The notes under the pieces were generated by a model. That model did not search any database. It was given only the letters and a program-made list of their open reading frames with translations, and was not told the origin of the DNA. This document shows positions 25,479 through 34,800 of a stretch of DNA of 64,000 nt, piece after piece; the first letter of the stretch is position 1; every line of letters begins with the position of its first letter. The stretch comes from JBFMDN01 sp040753915 (GTDB taxonomy: Bacteria; Desulfobacterota; Desulfomonilia; Desulfomonilales; Desulfomonilaceae): assembly GCA_040753915.1 (NCBI GenBank), contig JBFMDN010000025.1:1-64000 (forward strand), written 5' to 3'. Position numbers and translations under genes: made by a program.

Positions 25479-27044
25479 TCAAGAAGTCCCTTCCGGACGC
25501 GAGCGATTGGGATCGAATTCGGTTTCCTTGAGCATCTCGAGTTTCAGTTGCTTTTTGTCGTCACTGGCGAGAAAGATGGTGCGAGTAGGAAATGCAAACT
25601 CAATCCCCTCCTCCTCGAATCGGCGCATGATGCGGAGACACGTTTCCTGGAGCCACGCCTGATATTTCCAATAGTCACTCGCAGGAAAATACCATGCGAA
25701 AACCTCGATGTTGAGACTCGATTCGTTGAATCCGTTGAAGAACACGCGGGGCGGATAATCGGGCTCCATGCCTTCATGATTCTCGAGGGTCTCCCTGATG
25801 ATTGCCACGGCCTCCTCGACCTTTTCTGGAGGCGTGTTGTACGTGACCGTTATGTTGGTATGCCAGCGGAGGAAGGGTCGTCTCCCGATATTCTCGACGC
25901 CCGCGCTAATGGCCTTTTCATTGGGGATCGAAATGAGATGCCCCTCGAACGTTCGCAGGAGTGTGCTCCGAAATCCGATCCTCTCGACCATGCCATCGTA
26001 TTTGTCAACCACAATGCGGTCTCCAAGTGCGAAGGGTTTGTCAAAGATGATCGTGAGCGTGCCGAAGAAATTGGCTATGGATTCTTTGGCAGCAAGAGCT
26101 ATGGCAAGACCGCCGAGCCCGAGAGAGGCAACGAGTGGCCCTATCTCGATTCCTGTGACGTTTTGTAGCAGGATAATGCCGCCCAAGAGGACGATCAGCA
26201 CTCTCAAAGTTCTCCCGACGAGGGAAACGAGCACGTCGGCTTTTACCTGACCGGCCACGGCCCACTGATTGAGCCGCAAATCCACCACATTCACCAGTCT
26301 GAACAGGAACCAAAGGACTGCGAACGTTCCAGCGAAATCAGCGGCGCCTGCTGCCGCACTTCGAACAATAGCGATCCCATTGACCTTTCCTAGACCGACC
26401 AAGACAATGGAAAGAGCCCCATAGGTTCCGTAGATCCAGACAAAAAGGCTCAGGGGTTTGCGCAGAGCTTCGAGGAACGCTTCTCGCCACGTGTATTCCC
26501 GATGCTGCTTCTCCACAGCTTCCAATCTTCGCCTGATCAGGTTTTTCAGGAAACGGTCGAAGGCTGCCACGAGCAGCAAGGCGAGCAAAAATGTGATTAA
26601 TTTCAGCCACGTAATTCCGTAAGCCACTTCGAATGCGATCCATTGTCCGAACCGGCGAGGAATCCTATTTTCCAGCTCGTCGATCTTCTTGCTAATGCGC
26701 TCTCCGGCCTTGTCAATCTTTTCGGTTTCCACTGGGGCAATCTTTTCCTCGGGTGACGGCAGGATCTTGGGAAACTCCTTTGTTCCATTCGGCTTCTCCT
26801 TCTCCTGCTTTTGTTTCCCTTCTGCCTGAACGCGCGCCGAAGTCCCCTCTTTTCCACTGCCGCCTTTCGAATCCACGATCGATTTTTCGGCCGACTCCAC
26901 GAAACTCTCAGCCTGATTCTCAGTCCCGTCCTGCCGCTGGGCGGAGGCCAAGGCTATAGAAGCCGCGAAACAGACAATGGCCGCAAGTGCTATGACGAAA
27001 GCCCGTCGTTTTAGCCCCATCGATCGAGAGCAGATTATGGTCAT
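25479..27044 (-). CDS. Mechanosensitive ion channel, MscS family
   Basis: About 521 residues. A signal sequence (about 9-36) is followed by a charged Lys/Glu-rich periplasmic stretch, several transmembrane helices, and the MscS core. The pore-lining helix is in LGGLAIALAAKESIANFFG and the adjoining beta domain in FDKPFALGDRIVVD and IPNEKAI. A cytoplasmic alpha-beta domain ends the protein. Such channels release solutes on hypo-osmotic shock. The ATG at 27044 has GGGAGG eight bases upstream and is preferred over ATGs at 27077 and 27050. It is longer than E. coli MscS because of the added N-terminal part. Confidence 0.92.
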   Translation of the reverse strand: MTIICSRSMGLKRRAFVIALAAIVCFAASIALASAQRQDGTENQAESFVESAEKSIVDSKGGSGKEGTSARVQAEGKQKQEKEKPNGTKEFPKILPSPEEKIAPVETEKIDKAGERISKKIDELENRIPRRFGQWIAFEVAYGITWLKLITFLLALLLVAAFDRFLKNLIRRRLEAVEKQHREYTWREAFLEALRKPLSLFVWIYGTYGALSIVLVGLGKVNGIAIVRSAAAGAADFAGTFAVLWFLFRLVNVVDLRLNQWAVAGQVKADVLVSLVGRTLRVLIVLLGGIILLQNVTGIEIGPLVASLGLGGLAIALAAKESIANFFGTLTIIFDKPFALGDRIVVDKYDGMVERIGFRSTLLRTFEGHLISIPNEKAISAGVENIGRRPFLRWHTNITVTYNTPPEKVEEAVAIIRETLENHEGMEPDYPPRVFFNGFNESSLNIEVFAWYFPASDYWKYQAWLQETCLRIMRRFEEEGIEFAFPTRTIFLASDDKKQLKLEMLKETEFDPNRSRPEGTS

Positions 27045-27376
27045 ATGCATGTCCTCCCGCAGTAAGCACAGAAACAATGTTACAATTCATTGCCAAAGCG
27101 CATCATGGAACAAACAGAAATGATGTGGATATTTGCCCTGCAACGCTTTTCCTTTTAGACACGAGATTCGCTATGGAGTTCCCTTGCGGACCAAACGTCT
27201 TCTGAGTCATATTTTGCCAATTTAACTGCGAGCCGGACATGGGAGTAGACGAGTGCAGAATGTTGCGCGAATAAACATTTCTGCCACGTGCTTCACTTCA
27301 TCGAGGCTTCGAAGTGGTTTGAGCATCGTCATCACACGTGCAACGGCCGAAACGGCTGCAAAGACCGACAATAGTA
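27045..27376. other. Gap between the MscS gene and thiF, no gene seen
   Basis: About 330 AT-richer bases upstream of the minus-strand MscS gene and downstream of thiF. It probably contains the MscS promoter. No convincing hairpin, ORF or repeat was recognised. Confidence 0.35.
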
Positions 27377-28201
27377 TCATAGAACTGCCGCATCACCATC
27401 CACCAGAAGGCTTACCACGAGGTTTGCTTGATGATGAGCTGCTATCCCCACACGAGGAGCCATAAGGCCGCGTCCCGGCTGTGCGGCGGAACAGAGATCT
27501 CCCACAATGAAAACCCGCTCCCCCAGCTTTGTAGTCACGATACTGTTGCTCGCACCGTAACCGGCAACTCCGGAAGCGCCAATGAGGTACGTGTCGGGAA
27601 GCTTTTGCCCCACCGTGTCTATAATCATGGCTTTCGCCTCGGCAGAGTCGAAGCATTCCACTATGATGTCTACCCTACCGAAAATTGAAGGGATGTTTTC
27701 CCGGTCTAGCACGACCTGTCGGGAAACCACTGACAGATAGGGGTTGATGCCTACCAAAATCTTGGACATGGCTTCGGTCTTGGGCAATCCCAGATGTTCG
27801 ATGGAATATTGCTGGCGGTTGAGATTCGTGGGCTCCACCACGTCGAAGTCAGCGAGCACGAGCATACCTACGCCCATGCGAGCGAGCGCGATGGCCACGT
27901 TGGAGCCCAATCCCCCCAGACCTGCTATCCCCACTGCTGCACGCTTCATTCTCTCGTGGACCTTTAGAGAGTGACGAGCCACCATGCACGCTTCCAGCTC
28001 GTCGGGTCCGGGTATTTCTCCGCGCCGAATGAGAATGAGCTCGTCCCCTTCTTTCACCGGAACAGCCAGATCTGCCGGAAAGCAGTTCAACACGATCACA
28101 TCCGCGTCTTCCTTGAACCGTTCCCGTAGCTTTGCCACCGTCGTGCCGGCAGGTACCGCCTTCCGGGTACCATTCACAACAATGTTCACCATTTTCGACA
28201 T
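27377..28201 (-). CDS. thiF: ThiS adenylyltransferase ThiF with N-terminal ThiS-like domain
   Basis: 274 residues. Residues 1-65 form a ThiS-like ubiquitin fold (VNIVVNGTRKAV to DELILIRRGEIPG) that lacks the terminal Gly-Gly of a true sulfur carrier. Residues about 75-274 form an E1-like domain with the nucleotide loop AGLGGLGSN, DFDVVEPTNLNRQQY and KTEAMSKILVGINPY. ThiF adenylates the ThiS C-terminus for thiazole synthesis in the thiamine pathway. The E1 part is shorter than MoeB and ends soon after the position of the catalytic region, as usual for this fused type. No other thiamine gene is near, so MoeB-like or other roles remain possible. Confidence 0.82.
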   Translation of the reverse strand: MSKMVNIVVNGTRKAVPAGTTVAKLRERFKEDADVIVLNCFPADLAVPVKEGDELILIRRGEIPGPDELEACMVARHSLKVHERMKRAAVGIAGLGGLGSNVAIALARMGVGMLVLADFDVVEPTNLNRQQYSIEHLGLPKTEAMSKILVGINPYLSVVSRQVVLDRENIPSIFGRVDIIVECFDSAEAKAMIIDTVGQKLPDTYLIGASGVAGYGASNSIVTTKLGERVFIVGDLCSAAQPGRGLMAPRVGIAAHHQANLVVSLLVDGDAAVL

Positions 28202-28621
28202 GATGAGAACCTCGCACAGGCGTGCTACGCGCTCAGGATTGCGTCCCTTTAGCGATGTTGAGGTCAGGCCGCGTTCGAAGCCGACCCTACCGAACGTTTG
28301 CAGCGAAGCCCGAATGCGAGCTCAGCCACGTGTAGTTGCTCCAAGAAATCCGGGCTCTATTATAATCGTACGGGCCATCAGAGAAACAGTGATTCGCCGC
28401 GAAGGACTCCTCCCGGTCGCCCGGATTTCCGACAAGGGCCATAGATGTCGCGATGGACGGATTCTATCACTTTTCAGGAAGAATCGGTTTGACCGGAATG
28501 GAAGAACGAGCTACCTATAAAGTGGATCGATTTTGCGAATGCACGCGCCTGTCCGCGGGACTGCCGTGACTTTTCTGCGTCTCCGACTAGTTTTCCTTCT
28601 GGATTGGCGGGAGGGGTAGCC
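28202..28621. other. Divergent intergenic region between thiF and cfa
   Basis: About 420 bases separating the minus-strand thiF from the plus-strand cfa; it should hold both promoters. Open frames crossing it are not protein-like. No clear terminator or repeat was found. Confidence 0.4.
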
Positions 28622-29737
28622 ATGAACGCACACAGGAACGTAGTGGGCAATTTGTTGTCCGTATGTGGCGTCAAACTAAACGGAAAGGATCCCTGGGATA
28701 TTCAAGTTCGGGACGATCGCATGTTCAGCCGAGTCCTTGCTGAGAAGAACCTCGGTCTGGGTGAATCGTACATGGCAGGGTGGTGGGACTGCGCACGGGT
28801 AGACGAGCTGATCCACCGCATTTTGACTGCCCGCATTCACGAAAGAGTCACGGGTAGCATCAAGCTTCTCTTTCCCGCAATACTTGCGACTCTGTTCAAT
28901 CGTCAATCCAGGTCGCGCTCCAGGGAGGTGGCTGAACGTCATTATGATCTGGATAACGAGCTGTTTGTGTCGTTTCTTGATCCCTACATGCAGTACAGTT
29001 GCGCGTATTGGAGTGATGCAGAGGATTTGAACGAGGCTCAACTCAAGAAACTGGACCTGATTTGCAGGAAAGTGTCCTTGACCAAGACTGACAGCGTGCT
29101 GGATATCGGCGCAGGATGGGGAGGTTTTGCAAAGTATGCGGCTGAACGATTTGGTTGCATGGTCACCGGCGTAAACATTTCAGAGGAGCAGATCCGCTTC
29201 GCCAGAGAATTCTGCGCGGGGCTCCCGGTAGAAATCCTGTTCTGTGATTATCGCGACATTCGCGGAGAATTCGACAAGATCGTTTCCATAGGGATGTTCG
29301 AGCACGTGGGCAGGAAAAACTACCGGACATTCATGGAGGTGGCACACCGCAGCCTAAGGGACGGCGGTGTTTTCCTGCTTCACACAATAGGTAACAACGA
29401 GACGAGTGTTGCATGCGACCCGTGGATCACCAAATACATCTTTCCCAACGGGATGCTTCCCAGTATCAAGCAGATCAGCGAGGCAGCAGAAGGGCTGTTC
29501 GTGGTCGAAGACCTTCACAATCTCGGACCCCATTACGACAAGACATTGATGGCCTGGCACCGGAACTTCCTGGCCGCATGGCCGAGATTGAGAGACAAAT
29601 TGGGAGACGAGTTCAAGCGAATGTGGGAGTACTACTTGCTCTCATGCGCCGGAGCCTTCCGCGCTCGTGATATTCAGCTCTGGCAGATAGTGCTCACGAA
29701 GGCAGGTACTCCGCAGCCACCATGCAGGTGTGCGTAG
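28622..29737 (+). CDS. cfa: Cyclopropane-fatty-acyl-phospholipid synthase
   Basis: 371 residues, close to the 382 of E. coli Cfa. The N-terminal lipid-binding part has GLGESYMAGWWDC; the methyltransferase core has the SAM-binding VLDIGAGWGGFAKYAAERFG; and near the end is the family signature CAGAFRARDIQLWQ. The enzyme transfers a methylene group from S-adenosylmethionine to unsaturated acyl chains of membrane phospholipids. The ATG at 28622 follows GGGAGGGG and is preferred over the in-frame TTG at 28604. It is a monocistronic gene. Confidence 0.96.
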   Translation: MNAHRNVVGNLLSVCGVKLNGKDPWDIQVRDDRMFSRVLAEKNLGLGESYMAGWWDCARVDELIHRILTARIHERVTGSIKLLFPAILATLFNRQSRSRSREVAERHYDLDNELFVSFLDPYMQYSCAYWSDAEDLNEAQLKKLDLICRKVSLTKTDSVLDIGAGWGGFAKYAAERFGCMVTGVNISEEQIRFAREFCAGLPVEILFCDYRDIRGEFDKIVSIGMFEHVGRKNYRTFMEVAHRSLRDGGVFLLHTIGNNETSVACDPWITKYIFPNGMLPSIKQISEAAEGLFVVEDLHNLGPHYDKTLMAWHRNFLAAWPRLRDKLGDEFKRMWEYYLLSCAGAFRARDIQLWQIVLTKAGTPQPPCRCA

Positions 29738-29972
29738 CAATTCCGTCGACTCCGAATGTCCCTGGGATGAGGGAATCGGACGAAGCGTTACGCGACCGTC
29801 GCGCAACTCATTCTTCCTGGTGCACCCTCTCCCGACATGCCCGCCGCAGGGCCTCTTTTCTCTTGTCTCGAAGCGCGCCCGGCTTGCGGTGAAGGCGCAT
29901 CAGCGGAACAAGCATGTTTCTCGGCTTGAGTTTTCTCCGTTTCCTTCTCATCTGCAGTGTCGCCAGCCTGGA

Positions 29973-30509
29973 TCATCCGAGAGTGAGCAGTCGGACCAGC
30001 TCTCTGAGGTGTTCGATTCCTTCCTTCGTGATGTTCGTGATTTGAAAGCCCGAAACCCATTGACCGGACTCTCGGTTGTACTCAGTCCAAAGGCATTGGG
30101 CTTCGAACCAGATGTCGTCCACATTTAAGAGATGTCGGCAGGGAATCACCAGGGTCTTTGTCTCGCCTATGCGAGCCTGGATGCCCTGGACCGTCAAACC
30201 TCTATCCGTCACCTCGTGGAGCCTTGCCTCCGACTGGGGATTGCTCGTATCGTGGACCACGGCTGTGACCGTAAGAATGTGCCGTGGTATCTGGGTCACA
30301 TCGTCAATGATAACGGTATCGTGCTCGTCGGACCGGGGGGTGCCGTAGATTTCCTCCACCGTGATGAGGCGATTGTTAATGAGCTTTTCAAAAGTGCTCT
30401 GCAAGCCCTTCGCGCTCAGATTGTATTTGCTCATTAAGTATTGATCGCTCATCCCAGCGCGGATATCGTCCAATATGTCTTTGGCGTTGATAATTCTCCT
30501 GGGAGCCAT
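29973..30509 (-). CDS. PilZ-like domain protein with N-terminal DIRxG module
   Basis: 178 residues. The N-terminal 55 residues (ILDDIRAGMSDQYLMSKYNL, then LSAKGLQSTFEKL) match the opening module of the 3707-4522 protein in both pattern and length. A PilZ-like beta domain follows (about 75-170), without an evident RxxxR motif. The ATG at 30509 has GAGGATC upstream. It is convergent with cfa and immediately precedes the phage-type block on the other strand. A sensory or regulatory role is inferred from the family only. Confidence 0.7.
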   Translation of the reverse strand: MAPRRIINAKDILDDIRAGMSDQYLMSKYNLSAKGLQSTFEKLINNRLITVEEIYGTPRSDEHDTVIIDDVTQIPRHILTVTAVVHDTSNPQSEARLHEVTDRGLTVQGIQARIGETKTLVIPCRHLLNVDDIWFEAQCLWTEYNRESGQWVSGFQITNITKEGIEHLRELVRLLTLG

Positions 30510-30843
30510 GATAGATCCTCGTGCTGCATAGACTACGCTCGAAAGGACGGAAGGATAAGCGCATGTGAAATCTATGCCGTAGTCCTTGACGAAGAACCCC
30601 GAAGGTGGTCCTTTTCCGCAAATGGCCGTGCTATCCTATTTTAATACTCGATGCCCTCTCGCAGGCAACCGAAAAAGAACGGCGCAAACCTTTTGCTCGG
30701 GCCCGGAGACTAATCAATCGAACACGATGCGGGCAATCACTTCGTCACCGTACTGACCGAGAAGATCAGAGAGGAGAGTCTCCTCATACAACATCCGTGG
30801 ACCACGTAAGGTCAAAGTCGAGAAGTTCCAGGGGAGAGACACC
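30510..30843. other. Left boundary of the phage-type block, no gene seen
   Basis: About 330 bases between the PilZ-like gene and the first phage-type gene. No tRNA, integrase fragment or obvious attachment repeat is visible. An AT-rich stretch (CTATCCTATTTTAATACTCG, 30633-30652) may contain a promoter for the block. Confidence 0.35.
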
Positions 30844-31434
30844 GTGCGATCAACCCTTGTCGTGAAATCGGAGCGTAAGAGGATCGTGTATGCGCCTGTG
30901 TACACGCCGTTTCGTGTCGACACGGACGGAGAGGCCATGGTCCCCGAAGAGATCGAGAAAATGGCTCATCGGTTCATGCTCAAAGGCCGCGTAGACTGCA
31001 TAGACGTAAACCACGACCGTGTCAAGAGCGGTTGCCGAATTGTGGAGAGCTTCGTGGCGCGCAAAGGAGACCCCGACTTTATGGAGGGCGAATGGGTCCT
31101 CGGGGTAAGAATCTTGCGAGACGACCTGTGGGAAAGCATCCTCAAAGGTGAACTGAACGGCTTTTCATTTGGCTCGGAGAATGTGCCCACCCGTATGGCA
31201 TTCATCGTGGATTTGCTCCAACCGGTCTTGGGCGCCGGGAGGACCGAGCCAGGTGCAACCGGCCAGGTGCCCGTACATGACCATTCCGTGCTCATTGAGT
31301 TCACCGAGCAGGCCGGGATAGTGCCCACCAGTACGGGCGCGACCTTCGGCCATACGCACCGAATCGCTCGTTCCACAGCCACCGAGGAAGCATTCGGTCA
31401 CAGTCATCGACTCGTTTTGAACATCAACTGCTGA
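30844..31434 (+). CDS. Phage prohead protease, XkdF-like
   Basis: 196 residues from GTG 30844 with GGGGAGAGACACC upstream. The N-terminal 110 residues match the XkdF-type putative phage serine protease pattern: VYAPVYTPFRVDTDGEAM, EEIEKMAHRFM, VDCIDVNHDR, VESFVARKGD and GVRILRDDLWESI followed by LNGFSFGS. Such proteins process scaffold and capsid during head maturation. The C-terminal part adds a His-rich segment (HTHRIARS, GHSHRL) that may bind metal. It is the first gene of the block and precedes the scaffold-like gene by 22 bases. Confidence 0.75.
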   Translation: MRSTLVVKSERKRIVYAPVYTPFRVDTDGEAMVPEEIEKMAHRFMLKGRVDCIDVNHDRVKSGCRIVESFVARKGDPDFMEGEWVLGVRILRDDLWESILKGELNGFSFGSENVPTRMAFIVDLLQPVLGAGRTEPGATGQVPVHDHSVLIEFTEQAGIVPTSTGATFGHTHRIARSTATEEAFGHSHRLVLNINC

Positions 31435-31456
31435 CACAATCACAAAAGGGAAAGAA

Positions 31457-32578
31457 ATGCCCGTAACAGTCAAAACGAGACCCAAGCGAGACGTGGTCAC
31501 CTTTCTCTCTGGCGTGGATGTGGAATTTGTCTCTCTTGTTAAGCACGGCGCCAATTGGACGCCCTTTACGGCCATCAAGACCGATGCAGGAGACAGATGC
31601 ATGGCAGGGCAAGTCGTCCAGTCTATTCTTGTCCCAGTGGGAATGGATCTCGCAGTTCTCGAGGATTTATACGGCAGCGAGTGGTTTTCTCAAGTGAAGA
31701 CCGATGACGCTCAATCGCTGGATGCTCTGGTGCGCTTCGTCCAACGAAGCGAAGATGACTTTGAAGCACCGGCCTTTCACCTCGTGGATGCCGCGCAGAC
31801 GGGCGCGTTGTTTGTCTGCGGTCTGCTAAAGGCCGACAAAGAGGAAGGCACTTCTCTTAGGCTTCCTGAAGTTCCCATGAACAAGGCCAGCGTCGAAGCC
31901 TCGACGCAGGTGCCCCCCTCTTTCGAAGATCAGTTCTGCAGCAAGATTGACGAGTACATCCGGACCATTGAAAACGTCACCACTCTAACCTCGGACGCTG
32001 AAACGCGGATCAACACGCATATACAAGCATGGAACGCGTTCGATGTATTCATGCGCACGGCACTGGAGAAAACCGGCATTCGAGCCGGCAAGCTGGAGAG
32101 ACCGGATCGGCTCGCCTGCGCGGGCTATAACACGGGGGGCCACGAACCGCCGGCGGCCCTGACCACAAGAAGGAGCCAGATGACAAAAGAGGATATTGAG
32201 GGGATTGCAGCCGCGGCCGCTGTGCAGGAAGTGCGGAAGATTCTTGACGCGGATTTCTCGGGACGTCTCAGGGAGGGGCTCCACGGGATCGAAAAGGCCC
32301 TTGATGCTGTGGAAAAAACAGCCAAGTCCCAGGACAAGCGCGGCGAGGCCGGGAATCGTCCGATGGGGGATGCGCTCTCAGAGCTGTCCGAGAGGCTTCG
32401 CACCCTCGAAGGAGAGCTAAAGAAGGTTGAAAAACGCCAGGAGTCGCTCGAACACACCACCGTCTGCCGTCCTTCATCGCCGGAGGATACCTGGATTCCC
32501 GAGGATCCGGAAGAGGAGCTCGATCACAAGAATCCCTCCAGGGCCTTTAAAGGTATGTTTGACAGGATGCCCATCTGA
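31457..32578 (+). CDS. Phage head protein, scaffold-like
   Basis: 373 residues. The N-terminal part has VDVEFVSLVKHGANWTPF, a motif common in phage head-maturation proteins next to XkdF. The middle is variable. The C-terminal 150 residues are strongly helical and coiled coil (LSELSERLRTLEGELKKVEK), as in scaffolding proteins. Its position between protease and major capsid genes supports a scaffold role. The ribosome-binding site is AAAAGGGAAAGAA. The scaffold function is inferred, not shown. Confidence 0.6.
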   Translation: MPVTVKTRPKRDVVTFLSGVDVEFVSLVKHGANWTPFTAIKTDAGDRCMAGQVVQSILVPVGMDLAVLEDLYGSEWFSQVKTDDAQSLDALVRFVQRSEDDFEAPAFHLVDAAQTGALFVCGLLKADKEEGTSLRLPEVPMNKASVEASTQVPPSFEDQFCSKIDEYIRTIENVTTLTSDAETRINTHIQAWNAFDVFMRTALEKTGIRAGKLERPDRLACAGYNTGGHEPPAALTTRRSQMTKEDIEGIAAAAAVQEVRKILDADFSGRLREGLHGIEKALDAVEKTAKSQDKRGEAGNRPMGDALSELSERLRTLEGELKKVEKRQESLEHTTVCRPSSPEDTWIPEDPEEELDHKNPSRAFKGMFDRMPI

Positions 32579-32655
32579 CACCGTGCCTTGCGCTCGGCTG
32601 CTGTCGATGCTCGAAACCAAATGCTTACTCATTGTCGAGAGAGGAGGACCGCTTC

Positions 32656-33594
32656 ATGCCCGCTCCCAACCTTCGTCAGGTTGCACGAAAGGGCGATCTC
32701 GCTTTCACCGATCTGACCAATGTCAACGGTGGCTTGATAGACAACAAGCGCCTGGACGCGTTCGTTGCGCTCGTCCAGGCCCAACCCACTCTGCTCAATG
32801 AGGTACGAATCGAGCGCATAGACCAGGCGAAAATGGATCTGGATTTCGCTGGATTTACTGGCAGGATCTCCTGGCCTGTGGCGGAGCACACTGCTCTCAC
32901 TGAGGAACAGCGCTCGGAGCTCTCTTTCTCCAAGGTCACCCTGAACTGCCAGGATTTTGCCGCGTCCGTTTACCTCTCGGACAAGGCTCTCCGGAACAAC
33001 AAGATGAAGGGGCGTCTCGAGCAATTCGTGATGGAGGAGATGGCACGTCAGGTAGCGTACGACATGGAAGAAGCAGCGCTTCTGGGAGACACGCTGGGCG
33101 GCCAGCCGGGCCTGACGGCCTTTGACGGCATCATCAAACAGTGCTCGTCTCACGTCATCGATTCGACCGCTGATCCTCAGGAGGTCTCGGACGCGATCTT
33201 CCTCACGGGCAAGTTCGCTTTGCCAGACAAATACTGGCGACAGCAGCCGGACCTGCGCTTCTACGTGAATCCCAAGGTCGAAGCACGATACGGACATTAC
33301 ATTGCTCAGAATCGTCAGACCACCGATGGAGACAGGGCCCGTGCGGACGATCCGTACGTCAAGTACACCTACCAGGGAATTCCCATACGGTCCGTTGCCG
33401 TCATGCCGGAGAACATGTACCTGCTGACCAGTCGTCTCAACATCGTTGTGGCTCTGGAGGAGGACGTCACGTACGAGTTCGAGCGGGATGGGGAACGCAG
33501 GCGAACTAAGTTCATCCTCCACTACAGTATGGACGCGAAGTTCGCAGTGGAGGACGCGGCCGTTCTGTTCAAGGGCATCGAAGCAACGCAATAG
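32656..33594 (+). CDS. Phage major capsid protein
   Basis: 312 residues, consistent with an HK97-fold capsid protein without a long delta domain. Features are LLNEVRIERIDQAKMDLDFAG followed by WPVAEHTALTEEQ in the N-terminal arm, a central MARQVAYDMEEAALLGDT segment, and late FYVNPKVEARYGHYI and YQGIPIRSVAVMPENMYLL, typical of phage capsid P-domains. The ATG at 32656 follows AGGAGG at eight bases; the open frame extends upstream to 32632. The product would form the head shell. A hairpin cluster and T-run follow the gene. Confidence 0.85.
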   Translation: MPAPNLRQVARKGDLAFTDLTNVNGGLIDNKRLDAFVALVQAQPTLLNEVRIERIDQAKMDLDFAGFTGRISWPVAEHTALTEEQRSELSFSKVTLNCQDFAASVYLSDKALRNNKMKGRLEQFVMEEMARQVAYDMEEAALLGDTLGGQPGLTAFDGIIKQCSSHVIDSTADPQEVSDAIFLTGKFALPDKYWRQQPDLRFYVNPKVEARYGHYIAQNRQTTDGDRARADDPYVKYTYQGIPIRSVAVMPENMYLLTSRLNIVVALEEDVTYEFERDGERRRTKFILHYSMDAKFAVEDAAVLFKGIEATQ

Positions 33595-33668
33595 GGCCGC
33601 GTTCAAGGGGTCCCGCAAGAGTACTGTGAGCTCCTGTGGAAGGACCTACGGCGGGTTCTTTTTGCAGG

Positions 33669-33731
33669 AGCCCCCTCGGTAGGGGGAGCGTAGGGGCGCA
33701 GCAATCCGCGCCCCTACGGTGGGGGCTTTTT
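33669..33731 (+). terminator. Nested hairpins and T-run after the capsid gene
   Basis: AGCCCCC (33669-33675) can pair with GGGGGCT (33721-33727) around an inner perfect 10-bp hairpin (GTAGGGGCGC 33690-33699, GCGCCCCTAC 33708-33717). Five Ts (33727-33731) follow. It may lower transcription after the capsid gene. The inner hairpin also matches a palindrome type widely scattered in environmental bacteria. Confidence 0.5.
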
Positions 33732-33782
33732 CGGCCTTCGCGCCCCCATCGCCTTGCACGAGGGGCCGAGAGGACTATCGCC

Positions 33783-34379
33783 ATGGAGCTCATAACCATA
33801 ATCGGCGGCGATCGCAGCAACAGCTTCATCACCGTGGCAGAGGCCGACGCTATCCTGGGCGAGCACACGCTCTTGGACACTTCTTCCTGGGACGGACTCT
33901 CCGATGGAGAGAAGTCAGAGAGACTCGTCTATGCCGGGCTTATCCTCAAGAATCGGTACTCCTGGCTCCATTGGCCAGTGTACAAGAATCAGGGCATGCC
34001 ATTTCCCCGATGGCACCTGGACGACGACGGTAATACTGTGTACGTGGGAAGCACCGGGCAGCCGGGAATACCTGAAGGCATTAAGAAAGCCCAGGCACTC
34101 ATCGCTCTCAACGTAGTTCACCGCGCATCAGTACACCTGACCGCTCCAAGCCGAGGGAAGGCCGGTCCACTCATTCGTCGCTTGTCCCTCTTCAACTCTC
34201 TGGATGTGACTGTCGCAGATACCCCCACCGCGTCCACAGACCAGAGCTCGCTCGGTCGAGTCACCGACTCTCCAAACTGGATGATCGAAGAACTGGTGAG
34301 AGAATACGCGGCACAAGCCTGTTTCTATCTGGATGACACGGATCGATCTCCCGAGCCGCTGGACGAGGTAAAAGTATGA
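33783..34379 (+). CDS. Phage head-tail adaptor-like protein (DnaT-like family)
   Basis: 198 residues, starting at ATG 33783 after GAGAGGAC. The pattern DRSNSFITVAEADAIL, then a Trp-rich stretch (YSWLHWPVYKNQGMPFPR) and GIPEGIKKAQALIALN, fits the family labelled putative DnaT-like ssDNA-binding protein in phages. In this position it acts as a head-tail adaptor. The next gene overlaps it by four bases (ATGA), indicating coupled translation. Confidence 0.7.
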   Translation: MELITIIGGDRSNSFITVAEADAILGEHTLLDTSSWDGLSDGEKSERLVYAGLILKNRYSWLHWPVYKNQGMPFPRWHLDDDGNTVYVGSTGQPGIPEGIKKAQALIALNVVHRASVHLTAPSRGKAGPLIRRLSLFNSLDVTVADTPTASTDQSSLGRVTDSPNWMIEELVREYAAQACFYLDDTDRSPEPLDEVKV

Positions 34380-34756
34380 CCGGAATTCTCGGCAATCTTG
34401 AAACGTCGATCCGGGAACTGCTCGATTTCCTTTTCACTGAGGAGCAGCTCACCTCAACCGTCACCTATTGTCTGTACAGGGGCCAGACGCCTGGCGGTGA
34501 AGATCTATTTGACGAATTCCCAGTCCCCACTATCCCAGCCAGCAAGATCTCGGGTACTGTGCCTATACCCAGCCGGCTGCAAGCACAGAGCGGTACTCGG
34601 GCGTACATTATCAGGGAAGAAGATCTCCCCGATCAGGTGTCCGTCAAAGACCTCTCCACGAGCGATCGCCTGGTACATGGGGACATCGAATTGCATGTCG
34701 TGGAGGTGGTCAAGACACTGGGCTTTCTCATCAGCGTAATTGCCCGCGGTGAATAG
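34376..34756 (+). CDS. Phage head closure or connector protein, hypothetical
   Basis: 126 residues, soluble and beta-rich, with TYCLYRGQTPGGEDLFDEFP and ISGTVPIPSRLQAQSG. Size and position between the adaptor and the next connector gene match head-closure (stopper) proteins of long-tailed phages. Assignment is by synteny; no diagnostic motif was recognised. Confidence 0.55.
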   Translation: MTGILGNLETSIRELLDFLFTEEQLTSTVTYCLYRGQTPGGEDLFDEFPVPTIPASKISGTVPIPSRLQAQSGTRAYIIREEDLPDQVSVKDLSTSDRLVHGDIELHVVEVVKTLGFLISVIARGE

Positions 34757-34800
34757 GAAACCGACCCCGCAGCTCTTTACAGAAACTGGAGAGCGACCCC

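Noticed and set aside
30510..30843. Attachment-site repeat at the left border matching 51779-53000
   Set aside because: By eye only matches of up to seven bases were found, which is chance level; a computed comparison would be needed.
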